The notes under the pieces are model-generated. The model saw nothing but the letters and a program-made list of their open reading frames with translations, was not told where the DNA came from and searched no databases. 64,000 nucleotides of DNA from Allantophomopsis cytisporea (lineage: Eukaryota > Ascomycota > Leotiomycetes > Phacidiales > Phacidiaceae), in the NCBI GenBank assembly GCA_024752435.1, contig CP103035.1, positions 2,108,001-2,172,000 on the forward strand. The letters are read 5' to 3'. Both the position numbers and the translations under genes were made by a program. This document shows, piece after piece, positions 46,980 through 59,078 of the stretch. Within the stretch, counting starts at the first letter, position 1, and every line of letters starts with the position of its first letter.

Positions 46980-47272
46980 GTTTGCATTTGCTAGAAACAC
47001 AAGATGGTGAGTTGAGGGGCTTTTATAGAGGATAGATTGGAGTCGCTTGGAGAGAATGGGTCAAACTAAGTATCGAACACCACCCTACGAGTGTTGCCAT
47101 AATCAAAACTATTGTAGACCTCAGAAATCTGTATCCCTCAAGAAACGGAGGACACCCGTAAATTGCCCGCACCTTCAACGGTCCATAAATAAGACCCTTT
47201 CGTGGACGTCTAGCCAATTGCTTCCCAGTCGACCTTCAACACCATCATCTTCTCTCCACCGTTGACAAGCAA
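46980..47272. promoter_or_regulatory. Divergent promoter of MADS-like and ferric-reductase genes
   Basis: Contains TTGAGGGG at about 47013, GGGTCAAAC at 47058-47066 and CCCTCAAGAAA at about 47136, the motifs seen near other small genes. Confidence 0.4.
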
Positions 47273-49034
47273 ATGGAATTTCCTCTATGGTATGCGGTTA
47301 TTCTGGGTTCAGCCTTTGCGTTGTGGATCTTGATTCATATTCTGTACCGCTTGATCCTTCTCGCGTGGCAATTTGCTGCTCTTTTTGTTCTTCGACATTT
47401 GGTATATCCCAACATATCTCGGAGATTCCCCATAATTGGAACGGCTACACGGTTTGATTTCGTTGTCGGAATCTTGTACGTAGCCATCAACATTGTTTGC
47501 CTTGCTCTGAAGAAAGACGAAGTCACGGAGGTGAGCGCGCGAGCCGCTATCATGGCAATCATTAACACCATTCCTCTCGTGTGCGGTCAGCATCTGAGTT
47601 TCATACCAAGAGTGACACGGAAAATCCAGATGGGCTCACGCAGATGGACTGGGCGGGTTGTCGTCGCCCTCGTACTAGTACATACGACCATATCAATGAT
47701 ATCAACGATCAAGAGCAAGTCTTTCCAGTGGACAAAGCTACAAGTTTCTGGGATAGTTGTGAGTCACCTTATAGTTGCCACGAAGTCATTACTGACTTGT
47801 ACGTAGGGAAGCTCAGCTCTGCTATTACTTCTAATATTCTCGGTTGAGTTTCTGAGCCGATTTGTTTATGAATGGTTCTTGTTATCACACTTCCTTCTTT
47901 CAGTGACAGCTCTGGTCGCTTGTTGGTTTCACATCCCAACGTCGAAAACACTTAGCCGTCTTCTCTTACGAATATGCACATACGTCTGGCTAGGGATGAT
48001 TGTCCTTCATTGGGGTTATTTTGCTTTTCGCAATTTGGTCATAGGTAAACCATTCGCAAAAGCTTTGATATCTCCTTCACTAAGCTGCACACGCATCACC
48101 ATCACGCTCCCAAGGCCTTGGCAAGTCACTGCTGGCCAGTATATCTATCTGACGATACCGGCCGTGAGGAAATTTCAGAGTCATCCGTTCATGATTGCAT
48201 GGTGGGATCGGAGTATAGATGGTCTGACGATAAGTCTGTTGGTGAAACCTCGACGTGGTTTCACAGGGAGTCTCATCAAAGAGAGGTTCGCCGAAAAAAG
48301 CCTTCTGGCCTTCATTGATGGACCATATGGCGTGAACCACAACTTCGGAGACTATGGAACTGTGGTGATATTTGCTACAGGTATTGGAATAGCTGGAGTC
48401 ATGCCTTACATGAAAGAGCTCCTTCGAGGATATAACAGCTCCGAAATCCGAACACGTCGTATATTCGTGGTGTGGGAACTACAACAGGAAGGTAAGATTT
48501 TCCAAGGCAGACAGAAGACAGAATAACTAACGTTCATAGATCATCAGGACTGGGTGAAACTCTGGATGGATGAACTGTTGAACCAGGATACAGGCTATGT
48601 AATCACCCATGGCCGCAGATTGAGTGGTGACTAATAATGAACAGATATTGAGCATTCACATGTATGTCTCGAACAGATCGAGTGGAGATACGGAGATCAA
48701 CATGTCTCAGCCAGTCCAGTACGGCGAACACAAAAGGATTGAGAAGTTCTACGAACCCATGAACGTGGCCAAAACACTTACATCAGAATTGAAAGCCCGA
48801 GGAGAGAGAGGAACGATGATTGTAGCCTGTCAGTACTATTCTATTACTGGGAGCATAAACTGATCTTAGACAGCTTGCGCAAACAGCCAGACTATGGATG
48901 CAGTCCGAAGTGTGGTGCAAAAGAGCATGGACAAAGGAGTTCGCTTAGTGGAACTGGACTTTCGTCCTTCTCGGAGGAATCCGGGAAATGGAGTGCCCCG
49001 AGGAATGGAATTTGGGTGCAGAGGAGTTGCTTAG
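47273..49034 (+). CDS. Ferric-reductase-type (FRE/NOX superfamily) transmembrane oxidoreductase
   Basis: Exons 47273-47758, 47807-48491, 48540-48598, 48645-48821 and 48870-49034 encode 523 aa; phases fit at all four introns (46-48 bases). Several N-terminal helices carry His residues in heme-like positions (LVCGQHLSF, VVALVLVH, SHFLLSVTALVACWFH). A cytosolic FAD-binding part with HPFMIAWW and a NAD-binding part with VIFATGIGIAG follow, then a shortened C-terminus. This is the domain order of fungal ferric/metalloreductases, which pass electrons from NADPH through FAD and heme across the membrane. It is shorter than typical family members (about 600-700 aa) and the terminal NAD-binding motif is not canonical, so activity is uncertain. 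Ends TAG. Confidence 0.75.
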
Positions 49035-49407
49035 ATTAATCAGCAAGCTTTTACCACGCTGATGCTTGTAATTGCGAGCACTACAGAAGAGGTACACGTA
49101 AACGTTGTGATATTGAAAATGCCAAGTCTTGAGCCGAGCCCGCGGAAGCTAGTCTCCGGCCTAGTGAGCTTGGGTCATCAATCTTTAACCCATGTTCAAA
49201 TGATGCCTCGGCACAAACGTCTTTGCTCAAAGACACATCGGTATCTTAGCTCGTCCATTGTGGTACCTGCCACACAGATCGATCGAGTCATGGTTCTCCA
49301 CGGCCTCCACATGTCGTGACTGCCATAAAAATGGGTAAGGCACGTGATGAAACTCACTGGCTATGTCACGTGAGATTGGCAACGCATCTTTTGTGAATAA
49401 TATCTCT
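49035..49407. other. Intergenic, no gene seen
   Basis: A short plus ORF at 49062-49319 has no recognisable motif. Confidence 0.35.
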
Positions 49408-49896
49408 TCAAATTAATTCGCCTTCCATTTCCTCTTCATTATATTCAATATTCCAAAATACCATCCATTCTTTTTCAGCCTTGGTCTGCTCCTTCATAGA
49501 TCTTTCGAGACCACTGTGTAGCTGGTTGGTGAGGTCATCCAAGTGATCTGTTCCAGGATGGAAGTAGTACACCATGAATAATTGCTGATATACATCGTAT
49601 ACTGTTTCGCGAAGTCTTTGCAGAGATTCGAAGCAACTTTTGTAGAAAAAAACCTCCTGACGTAGTTGACCATTTTCGCGGGTCAGTTCTTCCAGCTGGA
49701 GCCTCAAATTAGAAGGGGGTGCGTTCTTGGTAGCCTGGATTCTTTGTGTGCTGAGTTCTAGAGCAGAGGTTGTTGCATGGTGATTATTTAAGAGGTGATC
49801 ATATCGATTTATCTCTGGTGGTTTTGATGAGGCTTTCTTCGCCAGTTCAAGTAGTCTTGTAGGTACTAGACTTCGTCGCTTTGATTTCCGAGCCAT
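49408..49896 (-). CDS. Small basic coiled-coil protein, 162 aa
   Basis: Single exon. The N-terminus is basic (MARKSKRRSLVPTRLLELAK), the middle a coiled coil (LRLQLEELTRENGQLRQEVF), and the C-terminus acidic and Trp-containing. The basic region followed by a zipper-like helix recalls bZIP-type proteins, but the spacing is wrong for a canonical bZIP. First of three minus-strand small genes in a row (49.4-51.7 kb). Confidence 0.55.
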   Translation of the reverse strand: MARKSKRRSLVPTRLLELAKKASSKPPEINRYDHLLNNHHATTSALELSTQRIQATKNAPPSNLRLQLEELTRENGQLRQEVFFYKSCFESLQRLRETVYDVYQQLFMVYYFHPGTDHLDDLTNQLHSGLERSMKEQTKAEKEWMVFWNIEYNEEEMEGELI

Positions 49897-50095
49897 CTTT
49901 TATGTTATCAAGCTTCACAGGTATAGATCTCACTCCAAGGCGATATTACAAGCTACAGAATATCACATATATATACATTATCGTGGCATGCACATCAACA
50001 TAATGAGGTGGGATTTATATTGAGGCTCGTTGTAAATAGATGCAACCGTTATTTTATGAGGGTGAAGTATCAAAATTTGAAGTACTGTTCTCCAC

Positions 50096-50820
50096 CTATC
50101 CTACTGAGTTGGATTCAGCAATGAGTTTATAGAGTTCGTATTGTTGTCCTGTCTGAGTTTAATAACCTTCACATCAGTCAAGCAGGATACGATACTCACT
50201 CGATGGTAACTTTGAAGTCGTCGTTGTAAGCCTGACTTGTCCCTGGAGATCTTAGATATCTGCTCCTCAAGCACAGCTTGTGAACATCCCGAGTGTATCA
50301 TGGCCTGCAGCTGTTCTAGTTGGTCCGATTGCATGTTGAACTCTGCGAGTAACTCTGTATTGCTGATACCAGAACTTTGAGAAGCACAATTTCCTTGTTT
50401 GGACTCCTCCAACTCCTTCAGCAAATCGTCATGCATTCCTGAGAATTGCTTTGCAGTCTCAAAAGCGAAGTCGAATAATCTGTCAGCTTCTTGACGCCTG
50501 TCTCGTTCGAAATTTAATGCTTCGATGGTTCCACGATGCTCGAGTCGCTCTTCGTCAATCTTATCTCGACAGCCAGCAAAAGCCCTCTCACATTCCAACA
50601 GAGCGTGTTGATAGTGGTTCAGGGAACAAATAGCATCATGAAGTTCACTTTGAAGGTGATGAGACCGTTGATGGATGCTCTCAACTCGGAAGCAAAACTC
50701 CTGCAGTAGATCTAACAGAGGCCTGCCTTCGGGAACTTCAATCGAAGCCACTGGTAACTATAATGCATATTAGCCTGAACTCAGCTTCAATATTTACAAC
50801 ACTATTACCTCTTCCGCCAT
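50096..50820 (-). CDS. Coiled-coil protein with 12-base first exon
   Basis: ATG GCG GAA GAG (50809-50820) is spliced through a 51-base intron to exon 2 (50200-50757), then a 47-base intron to exon 3 (50096-50152, TAG). Product 208 aa, mostly helical: residues about 20-110 and 140-185 form coiled coils (for example KISRDKSGLQRRLQSYHR). The last exon was chosen because it gives a coding-like end (TGQQYELYKLIAESN) and a proper branch site; reading through the intron also gives an ORF. No family recognised. Confidence 0.55.
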
Positions 50821-51051
50821 CTTGTTGAATGCCTTCCTTACGACAGCAGTAGCCTCCCTTTATATCTCGCAGAACTGCTTCCCTTGAGGATGGTAATATC
50901 TCAAAATTAGGTCTACCTGCGATTCATGAGTAGATGAGCCAAGCCCAAGACCCTGTTTACACTTGTGTATGTCAAACAATCACTCTACTAGGGGGCGAAC
51001 AATAAGAGTGCTATAAATTCATTCGACTATCTTCACCCATGCTATTCCTAT

Positions 51052-51710
51052 TTAATCTCTTGAAACAAATCCCATAGACCTAGCGCGTTTAATGCATTCA
51101 GATGCCTTGGGTCCAAACCATTCTGAAAGCTCATTATCTGTAATTGCAGAAGACTGGATGATCTAGAGCACTATGTTAGAACTATAGACAAGAAAGTGAG
51201 GGCTTATTTACCTCTTGCACAGACGGGTGTATAGGGACAAAGATATTCAAGTCTGTGTTCGCAAAAACATACTAACGAGATGAGTTGGTTGAATGTCAGT
51301 GGAGCAGTGATACTGACTTGGTTGCTTGCTATGTTTCTTGCTAAGATGTAGTTATCCCAGTTGCCATCTTCAACCTTCTGTAGAGGTAGAATGCCTTCTG
51401 CGGAGACTTTGTATTTTTAGAAACAGTCCTTCAAGCTATTGAATCACTTACTGTATAGCCTCAAGTTGCTTGGGCTTAAAATCCCTGATGGTTTCAAATT
51501 CTTCATCTTCGCTTTAATCGCTTCTTCTGACCGGTAGGTGTCATCGTAGGTGTTAAAATATGCTTCGAGCTCTTTATCTCTGACTTTTCTCCCTAACTGT
51601 GTGGAGAGATCCCTTCTCAATTGTAAGAGTCGCTCCACCTCCTGTTGAGTCCAGCGGGGAGATTTCGCACACCCCTCACCGTTGGTGAATTTGACGTTAT
51701 CTGATGGCAT
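51052..51710 (-). CDS. SANT/Myb-like small protein, four exons
   Basis: Exons 51452-51710, 51318-51406, 51212-51271 and 51052-51162 (introns 45, 46 and 49 bases) give 172 aa in phase. Residues 18-75 (SPRWTQQEVERLLQLRRDL then KELEAYF, AIKAKMKNL) fit a Myb/SANT-like helix-turn-helix in which the first Trp and the last hydrophobic positions are kept. The C-terminal part contains FVPIHPSVQEI and ends GFVSRD. Probably a small DNA- or chromatin-binding protein. Confidence 0.6.
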
Positions 51711-52681
51711 TGAAAGTTGATGATGATAGCAGAAGAGGGTGATACCGAAACGAGGACTCTGACACATATGAAAGAAGTTGGAAAGTGCAGTGTTGAGTGC
51801 AACCAGAGACAACGAGAGTGAGGCTATTTATTGAGGGAAATCTTGTCAATGAGTCGTTTGCAAGACATGATCATTATTTCTGGACACTCCAGATACGATT
51901 TGGTTGACTATAATCACCGATGGAACATGAATATTGAGGGGATCGTTATCATCCAACGACTTGAACTATGTACAGTGAAGAGATACCCCTGCTTTAATAA
52001 GCCCCATGTCTTGACACTCTCGAAGCCCCACACCTCTTTAAATCTACACCCTCAAGAAAACAGGATGGGTCAATCGTATCATATTCTTGTTATTCATGTA
52101 AGACCTCAGTTGCGTATGACCAACTATAATAACATAAATTTTGAGATTGTGGGTGAGTCTAAGAAAGACATCTCACATTGAAGCTTGGAAGGGCTAGTTC
52201 TCTGCTCTTAGGGACCTCTACTTGGTATCCTCCATGTTAACAACCTCAAAACGACACCCGATACCGAAAGGGCCCTAAGCGGGTCACGTTCCGCCTGCCG
52301 GCCTTTCGAGTCGGCAGCTGTGGTCGAAAAGAGGCCCGTCCCACTTTTAAAGGCAGGGCTACCCTGTACATTCTACCCCCGACATCAGGCCAAGGACTCC
52401 AGGAAGCTCGAGTAGTAGTGAACATACTGAAAGACAAGTGCAGAAAGTTAGTGTCGGGGATGGAGCAAACCAAGCTACTACACAAAGAGACCTTACACGA
52501 TAAACGTGCTTTTGGGGACATTCCTCTCATACACTCACATCAGGAATCATTTCCGGTGCTTCCAATCGCTTCCTAGCTATAGAGCCAAACCGGGCGTTGG
52601 AGCACAATACAAATAAGGGTTGGCCTCTTCCGATGCTCCCGTCATTCTTTTCACGTCTTCACCCTCCAACACTACCTCACA
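51711..52681. promoter_or_regulatory. Intergenic with CCCTCAA/GGGTCAA motifs and a GC-rich open segment
   Basis: ATTGAGGG occurs at about 51831 and 51932, CCCTCAAG at 52049 and GGGTCAATC at 52067-52075. From 52237 to 52570 the plus strand is open for about 110 codons without a near-start ATG, and is clearly richer in GC than its surroundings. It could be a transposon-derived piece or an unrecognised exon. Confidence 0.35.
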
Positions 52682-53345
52682 ATGGCGTTTCAATCAAACC
52701 AAACAATAACTCATGAGTTCGTCGATTCCATGTGTTCTCAGGTTCAGACAGCGTTCCAGCCTCACGATGAATATCGAGCTCCTTCTCCATCATCAGCAAA
52801 CATTGAGACTCCCAGTTTTCGCAATATTCCGCAGCATGATCTAAACGACCATCAGTGGTCAGTCGACTTCGAGTCACAGGCAACTTTGACAAACCAAACT
52901 ACCGATACCAGCCTTGATGCATCCAGCAAATCTCTAGACCAATCCTCCGGTCCATCTTATCTTAAGTGGATGGCTGTCGTGGACTTGGATCTTCTAGTGT
53001 GGGAGCAGAAGCAAGAACTTCAAAACTTCAGAGCACAGCTTGCGAATCAGGATGCAACGTATGTCATGTTTCGATTGTGTTCAGCTTATATGATTACTAA
53101 TAGGCTTGTAGTATCCAACAGATGGATGAAAAGAACAAGGAAGTAGTCGAGTATGAGAAGTCCTTCCTTACAACCAGAGCTTGACTAATGATTATAGAAA
53201 ACTAGAACTCCTACAGAGAAACGAAGCAGGCATTAACAAATTCAATTTGGAGATGTCAATAGCACAAACAAAACTTTTGGGCTCGGTGACTGAATTGAGA
53301 GAGCGAATGGAAAAAGTGGAGGGCAAGCGAAGAAAAAGATCCTGA
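52682..53345 (+). CDS. Coiled-coil protein, three exons, 190 aa
   Basis: Exons 52682-53058, 53112-53159 and 53198-53345; introns of 53 and 38 bases (the short one has a TGACTAAT branch-like site). The N-terminal half is Ser/Thr/Gln-rich and probably disordered. From about residue 105 the chain is a long coiled coil (LVWEQKQELQNFRAQLANQD) ending in a basic KRRKRS tail that could act as a nuclear signal. No known family. Confidence 0.6.
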
Positions 53346-54395
53346 GCGTTTAATTAGCAGGGTAGCTATGTTGAACGGAATACAATTAATATCTTTGTTG
53401 CCAGATATCACGTTCAATGCAATTGTGTAATTGAAGTCGTGCACCAGGGTGAAATACCTTATAGTGTATACCACTCCGATAGTACAGCACAGTCGTGATA
53501 AGATGTCGTGAATATAAGATTCTCATGATCAGGGTTTGTATGCACGATATGAACTGTGCGTTGATCTCGCATCGTACCTTGAAATGTTTCGCGCGTAGAA
53601 TTGATTGGGGTCAGGGAGCCCAACCACTGTCTGATCTCATACTTAACCGAAAACATCACTTTGAGCGATCCGCATCGTGCTGTCGATGAAAGCGCTGCGA
53701 CTTCAGCAACGGTGTAGAGCCTGTGTACTCTACTTGTTGCATCCCTCTGTACTCATGTCAGTGCGGAAGGATCCAATATGAACTCTAAATGGGAAAGTAT
53801 AAATCGAACTTAGAGTCTATTCTAGCCATGTAAGTTCGGCCAAAACGTTGCGGTAGGAATGGGGTAAGGAGAACCACACTACTCATTGCGACAATGTCCA
53901 CATGAGTATTCCAAAACAATATCAATCACTATGTATGGCGATTTTCCAATATCTTTTACAACGTCAATATATTTACAATGCAAGTCACTCCGCCGATATA
54001 TAAATCTAAGAAGTTTTTCACGGATGAATAATGTTCCGAAGGCATGCCACGTGTCAGCACAGTCAGCCGTTACTTCACGTGCTGGAATAAGGTAGACTGT
54101 GTTAGTGCCTGAAATGAGCCTGTGAAACAAGGTCACACAGTGTCAACACGAAAATACAATATTATTTCGACGGCAACTCCAAAGTCTTTTTTGCTTAATG
54201 ATAATATAGCGCTTTAACAGACACTATGGAGGTGTCGATCTGGAGGAAGGATATGAAAATTGAATTTTTTCTTAGGTATGACAGAGCCATTACTACTCTG
54301 ATTATTTTGCCTGATTTTATTGTTGAATATGCATCCGTGATTTTTATCACATGAATCAATTGTGCTTTATAGGATAGCCCATGTGATCGAAATGT
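53346..54395. other. No supported gene (1 kb)
   Basis: Several 60-85 codon ORFs occur on both strands, none with a coding look or family. Confidence 0.35.
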
Positions 54396-55672
54396 CTATC
54401 CCTCCCACTCGACAGAATAATCTCTGCGAACCTGAATCCCAGACAGTGCGACTGGCTCTGACTCATGGTGTGCATTGTATCTCTGAGCCTCCTGAACATG
54501 AATTCTCCTGGGTACAGAATCCAATGGTGTGATTTTGTGAGAGGTGGCTGCGTTGCCTAACCTACCAAACGGGGCTGAACTGAAACGATCGTGTGTCTTC
54601 CTTAAGATGAAAGACTCAATGGAGTTTCTTACACTGCTAGTTGCAGATTTGAAAAAACGAGGAGTAATTGCGTATAATACCTGTTGTAGCATTGGTAAAT
54701 TGGTATTGATAATTGCAAGTCCTGGCTCGATGGTACTCCACATTGCTACCAGACGTAGGGAATATGTAGGATCTGTAAAATCTACATTCTGAACAGATAC
54801 AAGACGCACGATGCTTATTATAGTTGTTCTACGTTTTGTTGTTAGCTGGTTCAACGTCTTGAAAGGGGATGATGATCATACAAGAAGCCGAGAGAGAATA
54901 CAATCAGCAGACCAATCTTACGCTGCAATGAAAGGTATAGATGCCAAATATCTGGTAGTGGCAGGACGATTACCAAAACATCCGTGATGACATTGAGTGA
55001 TCCGATTGCCAGATAGAACGTGTTTCTGTTCCCACAGGAACCTTTGATAGAAGTATTCCAGTTCAGTGCAAGTGGTCGGCATAAAAGCAAAGTAACCATA
55101 AATAAGCTGATAGCCCAAATCACAACCACAACCATAGTCAGGTAAACTTTGATTCTGAAGTTTCTCTTACATCCAAATATGCGCAAATAGAAGCAAAGGA
55201 CTGCGAGCTTTGCTAGCATCAATGACATCCCATAGAAGATCTGGAAAGGAATCACAAGCTAAGAACGGTGAGCGGTTACGCAAAACATATGAATTAGGCA
55301 GATCACCTTGAGAGTCTTAACAGCGTCAGAAGATAGCTACGTCCGTTATGTGCCTTCCGATACCACCGGTGATGGTGGCTTGCACAGTTAGCGAATCACG
55401 TGATGATCAGATATTATACTCACCAGCATATTCAATTGCGACCAGTATGAAAAGAGCGAGCTGCGAGAGTGTCAGATAAAACTAACCCCAGATTAATCTC
55501 GACAACTCACTAACGCCCCCAATGTGAGATAGTCGTCGGCTTCAAGCTTAATATTCTCAAAGATCCTGGAGCAAATACGGGCAAGAGTTGTCGTAGTCGC
55601 CAGCGCAAGGAAGACCGTGCTTGCAATCAGCGGGTCATGCACCGACGAATTATGTAGACTGTATAACGCCAT
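54396..55672 (-). pseudogene. PTH11-like (fungal rhodopsin-domain) membrane protein with a 1-base frameshift
   Basis: Exons 55511-55672, 55424-55460, 55307-55378, 54882-55258 and 54396-54828 reconstruct a seven-helix fungal rhodopsin-type domain: ARICSRIFENIKLEADDYLT, GGIGRHITDV, LAKLAVLCFYLRIF, then a Cys-containing loop and SLNVITDVLVIVLPLPDIW, SIVRLVSVQNVDFTD. Four introns (45-53 bases) fit. The third exon is one base too long: the frame breaks between GRHITDV and the DAVKTLK block near 55330-55341. Members are putative plasma-membrane receptors related to Pth11 but lack the CFEM domain here. A sequencing error could explain the single indel. Confidence 0.65.
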
Positions 55673-57088
55673 GAAGGTTTGGGCACGAAATATGCTGATA
55701 GATATGGTAAAAGTGTATCGATCGCACAATAAACAAAGCACAATGCTACCAATATAATAATGAAGAGCACTACGCCAACTACTTTGATTTATAAGAAGCT
55801 GTGAAACTACAGATATGTGATTTTTAAGTCTTTATAGATGTGTAGAGCTTTTCACCCCTTCATAGATGTGTAGGATCTTCATCAAAGGTCCAGCAATACA
55901 ACACACAGGAACAAGTACTCTGGTAAGAGCTGTAAAGCGTTGAGACGCAAATACGCATATTCTCAACAAGGTGAGACTTTGTAAGACATGGTAGAGGATG
56001 TGACAAGTTAAATCATATTATCGACCCATATTCGATAGGTTCGTTTCTCGTATACTCTGTTCCAGAACGTGAAAGAGGCACGCGACAGCCGAATATGTCA
56101 AACAATTCCGCTCATTTCTATAGCACTTTCTTTTTCGTGTTGAGATGTGGATCCAAGGTACCGTAGTGGTGTGAATTGAGTGTGAACTTGCACGTACTAT
56201 GTCAATAAAGATTGCAAAAACTAGTAAGAGCCTGCACGTAACTAACATGTATATATATATATTTACAAGGGCTGCAAATTGAGGCTTGCACGCGCTCCTT
56301 GTCAACTAGGGATCTTGTAAGTACTAAGCGAAGAACGTTGAATGCCTACGAGGATGATTGAAGTGATGCTTTGACCCACATTGAAATCCACAATCTCTTA
56401 CATTTTGCCAATGCTTCGTCTTCTTACCCTCGACTACGATCTTGTATCTTTATGACTCCACCTATCTACTCACCTTTGTCTACCCTTATTTTCGTTGCGT
56501 TACCCCTTCACTCTCACATCTTTACCACTTCCCCTGTCCACTTACCTTTGTCCACCCTTATTTTCGTTGCTTTGCCATGTCACTCTCACATTTTTACCAC
56601 TTCCCCTTTCTACCCACCTTTGCACTCACCTTTCTTGTTCTGTCATTTGACTCTCAATACCCATCTTCAATTTCATCACTTCACTTTACCCTCAACTTTT
56701 GATGATTCACTCTTCTACTTCACCTTTCCACCCTTAACATCACACTTTACCATATCCCCGAATCTTGACCCTTCATCTTTCCACCCTCACCTTTCTTATT
56801 CGATCTCATACGTCACCGGATGACCATCTAGTCACGCTCTTGTTCCAATATCGTATTTCTGGATGATGCATCCAGTAGGCTCATGCCACACAACATGGGG
56901 CCACTTTTGTCCAAAACCAACCAAGAAGGAATACATACCTCTGGGATATTATCATGGTTCACCGACGAAAAAGTTCTGCAACATAGATGAAATATATATA
57001 CTAAGGAGACCCCGAACGAGGTATGTACATCAATCCTCATCATCAACTCTACATAAATTTCTAATCAAGATCCTACATCATCTTCATA
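55673..57088. other. Intergenic 1.4 kb with pyrimidine-rich low-complexity block
   Basis: 56440-56810 is a C/T-rich run containing two imperfect copies of a roughly 73-base unit (ACCTTTGTCTACCC at about 56471, ACCTTTGTCCACCC at 56544). The 150-codon ORF over it is a composition artefact. TTGACCCA lies at about 56371. The last 80 bases before ATG 57089 look like a 5' leader. Confidence 0.5.
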
Positions 57089-59078
57089 ATGGCATCTTTT
57101 GATAAAGACACCTCCAGCCTTTCTCCCTTGATTTCCAAGGACTTCGACTTCATCATCGTTGGAGGTGGCACCTCTGGCTTGGTCGTTGCATCTCGTTTGA
57201 CCGAGAACCCGAATTGTCGCGTTCTGGTGATTGAAGCGGGTGCCAATCGTCTCAATGATCCTCGTATCATGGTACCTGGTCTTGTTACCACTATGTATGA
57301 TGACCCAGAATTTGACTGGCAATTCATGAGTACTCCTCAGGTTTGTTAAATCACTCTAGGTATGCCACTACAGTAACTAATTTCTAAAGGAACACCTCAA
57401 TGGACGTCAGATTGCTCAACCAAGAGGGCGTACCCTCGGGGGATCAAGTGCCATCAATTTTTGCATGGTCTTATATCCCTCCAAGTCTGGATTCGACGCC
57501 TGGGAAAAACTAGGGAATGAAGGGTGGGATTGGAACAGTGTCTCTCCATACCTCCGAAAATTCCATACCCTGACCATCCCATCAAAGGAGACAAGTGATG
57601 AGGTGGATTTGGATTATCTCGACTTGACAGCACAAGGCCATGAGGGTCCTGTGAGCGTCTCATTTGGTGAGAGTGGATATACTCCCTTCAATGAAGCCTG
57701 GTCGAAGACCTTCGAGACGCTTGGCCATCCACTAACTGGGGATCCAATCTCTGGGACGGCAACGGGTGCTTTCACCAATCCCGGCAGTATAGATCCAAAG
57801 ACAAAGACACGAAGCCATGCTGGATCCTCTTACTTAAATGACGAAGTTGCCAGTCGACCCAACCTGTGTGTGCTTACAGAAGCGTTGGTTGAGCGCGTGG
57901 TCTTGGAGCCAAAGACCGTTGAACACCATGTCGCTACTGGTGTTCAGGTGATGAAAGGGGGTTGTCGCTTTGTGATCCCTGCCAAGAGGGAGGTCATCTT
58001 GGCAGCAGGGACAATCAAGTCGCCACAATTACTTGAACTGTCCGGTATAGGAGGGGCTGAGCTGCTCAAATCCTATGGGATTGAGGTGATTGTTGACAAT
58101 CCAAACGTCGGAGAGAACCTTCAAGATCATGGCTTTGTTCCGCATAGCTGGGAAGTCATTCATGCAGAGGATTCTGGTGACCGAATCCGAGAGATGAATG
58201 TAGCCGAGGCTGTCTTGTCAGCATATGAAACGACAGGCTCTGGACCACTGGGCACATGCTCTATCGTGTCTTCTTATATGCCTCTAGTTGATGTCCCAAA
58301 AGATGAATTTCAGGCATTGCTCAGGCATTATTCGAAATTCTCAGATCATTCTCACTCGATATCTCAAGAGCGTCAATATGAGATTCTCCTCGAGATGCTC
58401 AGTGACCCCAAGGAAGCCTCTGGACAATATACCATGGCACCTTTCCAGGCGGTTCCTAAAGCCGGCCCTTCTCTGCAAGGCATATTCGGTATGGAAACTG
58501 AAGGAAACTATGTCACCATTCTTTCTGGACTCAATTATCCACTTTCGCGGGGATCAGTTCACATCAATTCCCGCGATCCGGAAGCCGCACCTGAAGTCGA
58601 TCCACGATATCTATCACACCCATTGGATCTTGAACTACACAGTCGACATGTTCTTTGGCTCGAAAATCTTGCAGCCACCAAGCCGTTTGCATCTTTGATC
58701 AAGAAAGGCGGCCGAACAATTCATGATGCCAATCCCACCAAGGATCTAGAAATTGCCAAGAAGATACTCAAAGAGAATTTTATGTCAAATTGGCACATTG
58801 CGGGAACTTGTGCCATGATGCCGGCGGATCTTGGTGGCGTAGTAGACGATCATCTCAAGGTATATGGAGTTCGAAATTTGAGGGTAGTAGATGCTAGCAT
58901 CTTCCCACTTATCCCTAGGGGTAATATACAGACAAGTGTATATGCTGTCGCTGAGAAAGCCGCCGATATCATCAAAGCGGACTATGAAATGGAGAAGACG
59001 CATGCTTGTGGGGTTGCATGGAGTGAAAGCTTACGTGGAAGACGGAGAGCTGCATCTGTACAAGTCTCTAGAGCCTGA
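57089..59078 (+). CDS. GMC (glucose-methanol-choline) family FAD oxidoreductase
   Basis: Exons 57089-57340 and 57390-59078 (49-base intron) encode 646 aa. FAD-binding motif VGGGTSGLVVASRL lies at about residues 23-36, with the ribityl-binding Glu in VIEAG. GMC signature 1 is GRTLGGSSAINF, and signature 2 is GTIKSPQLLELSG. The catalytic His region is NWHIAGTCAM and the C-terminal block NIQTSVYAVAE. No signal peptide, so it is likely intracellular, unlike secreted alcohol or glucose oxidases. Substrate cannot be told from sequence. There is a C-terminal extension of about 40 residues after the usual end. It appears complete. Confidence 0.92.

Noticed and set aside
56371..56823. 150 aa Pro/Ser/Phe-rich plus ORF
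   Set aside because: It follows a C/T-rich low-complexity tract with imperfect internal repeats; codon content is a composition artefact.
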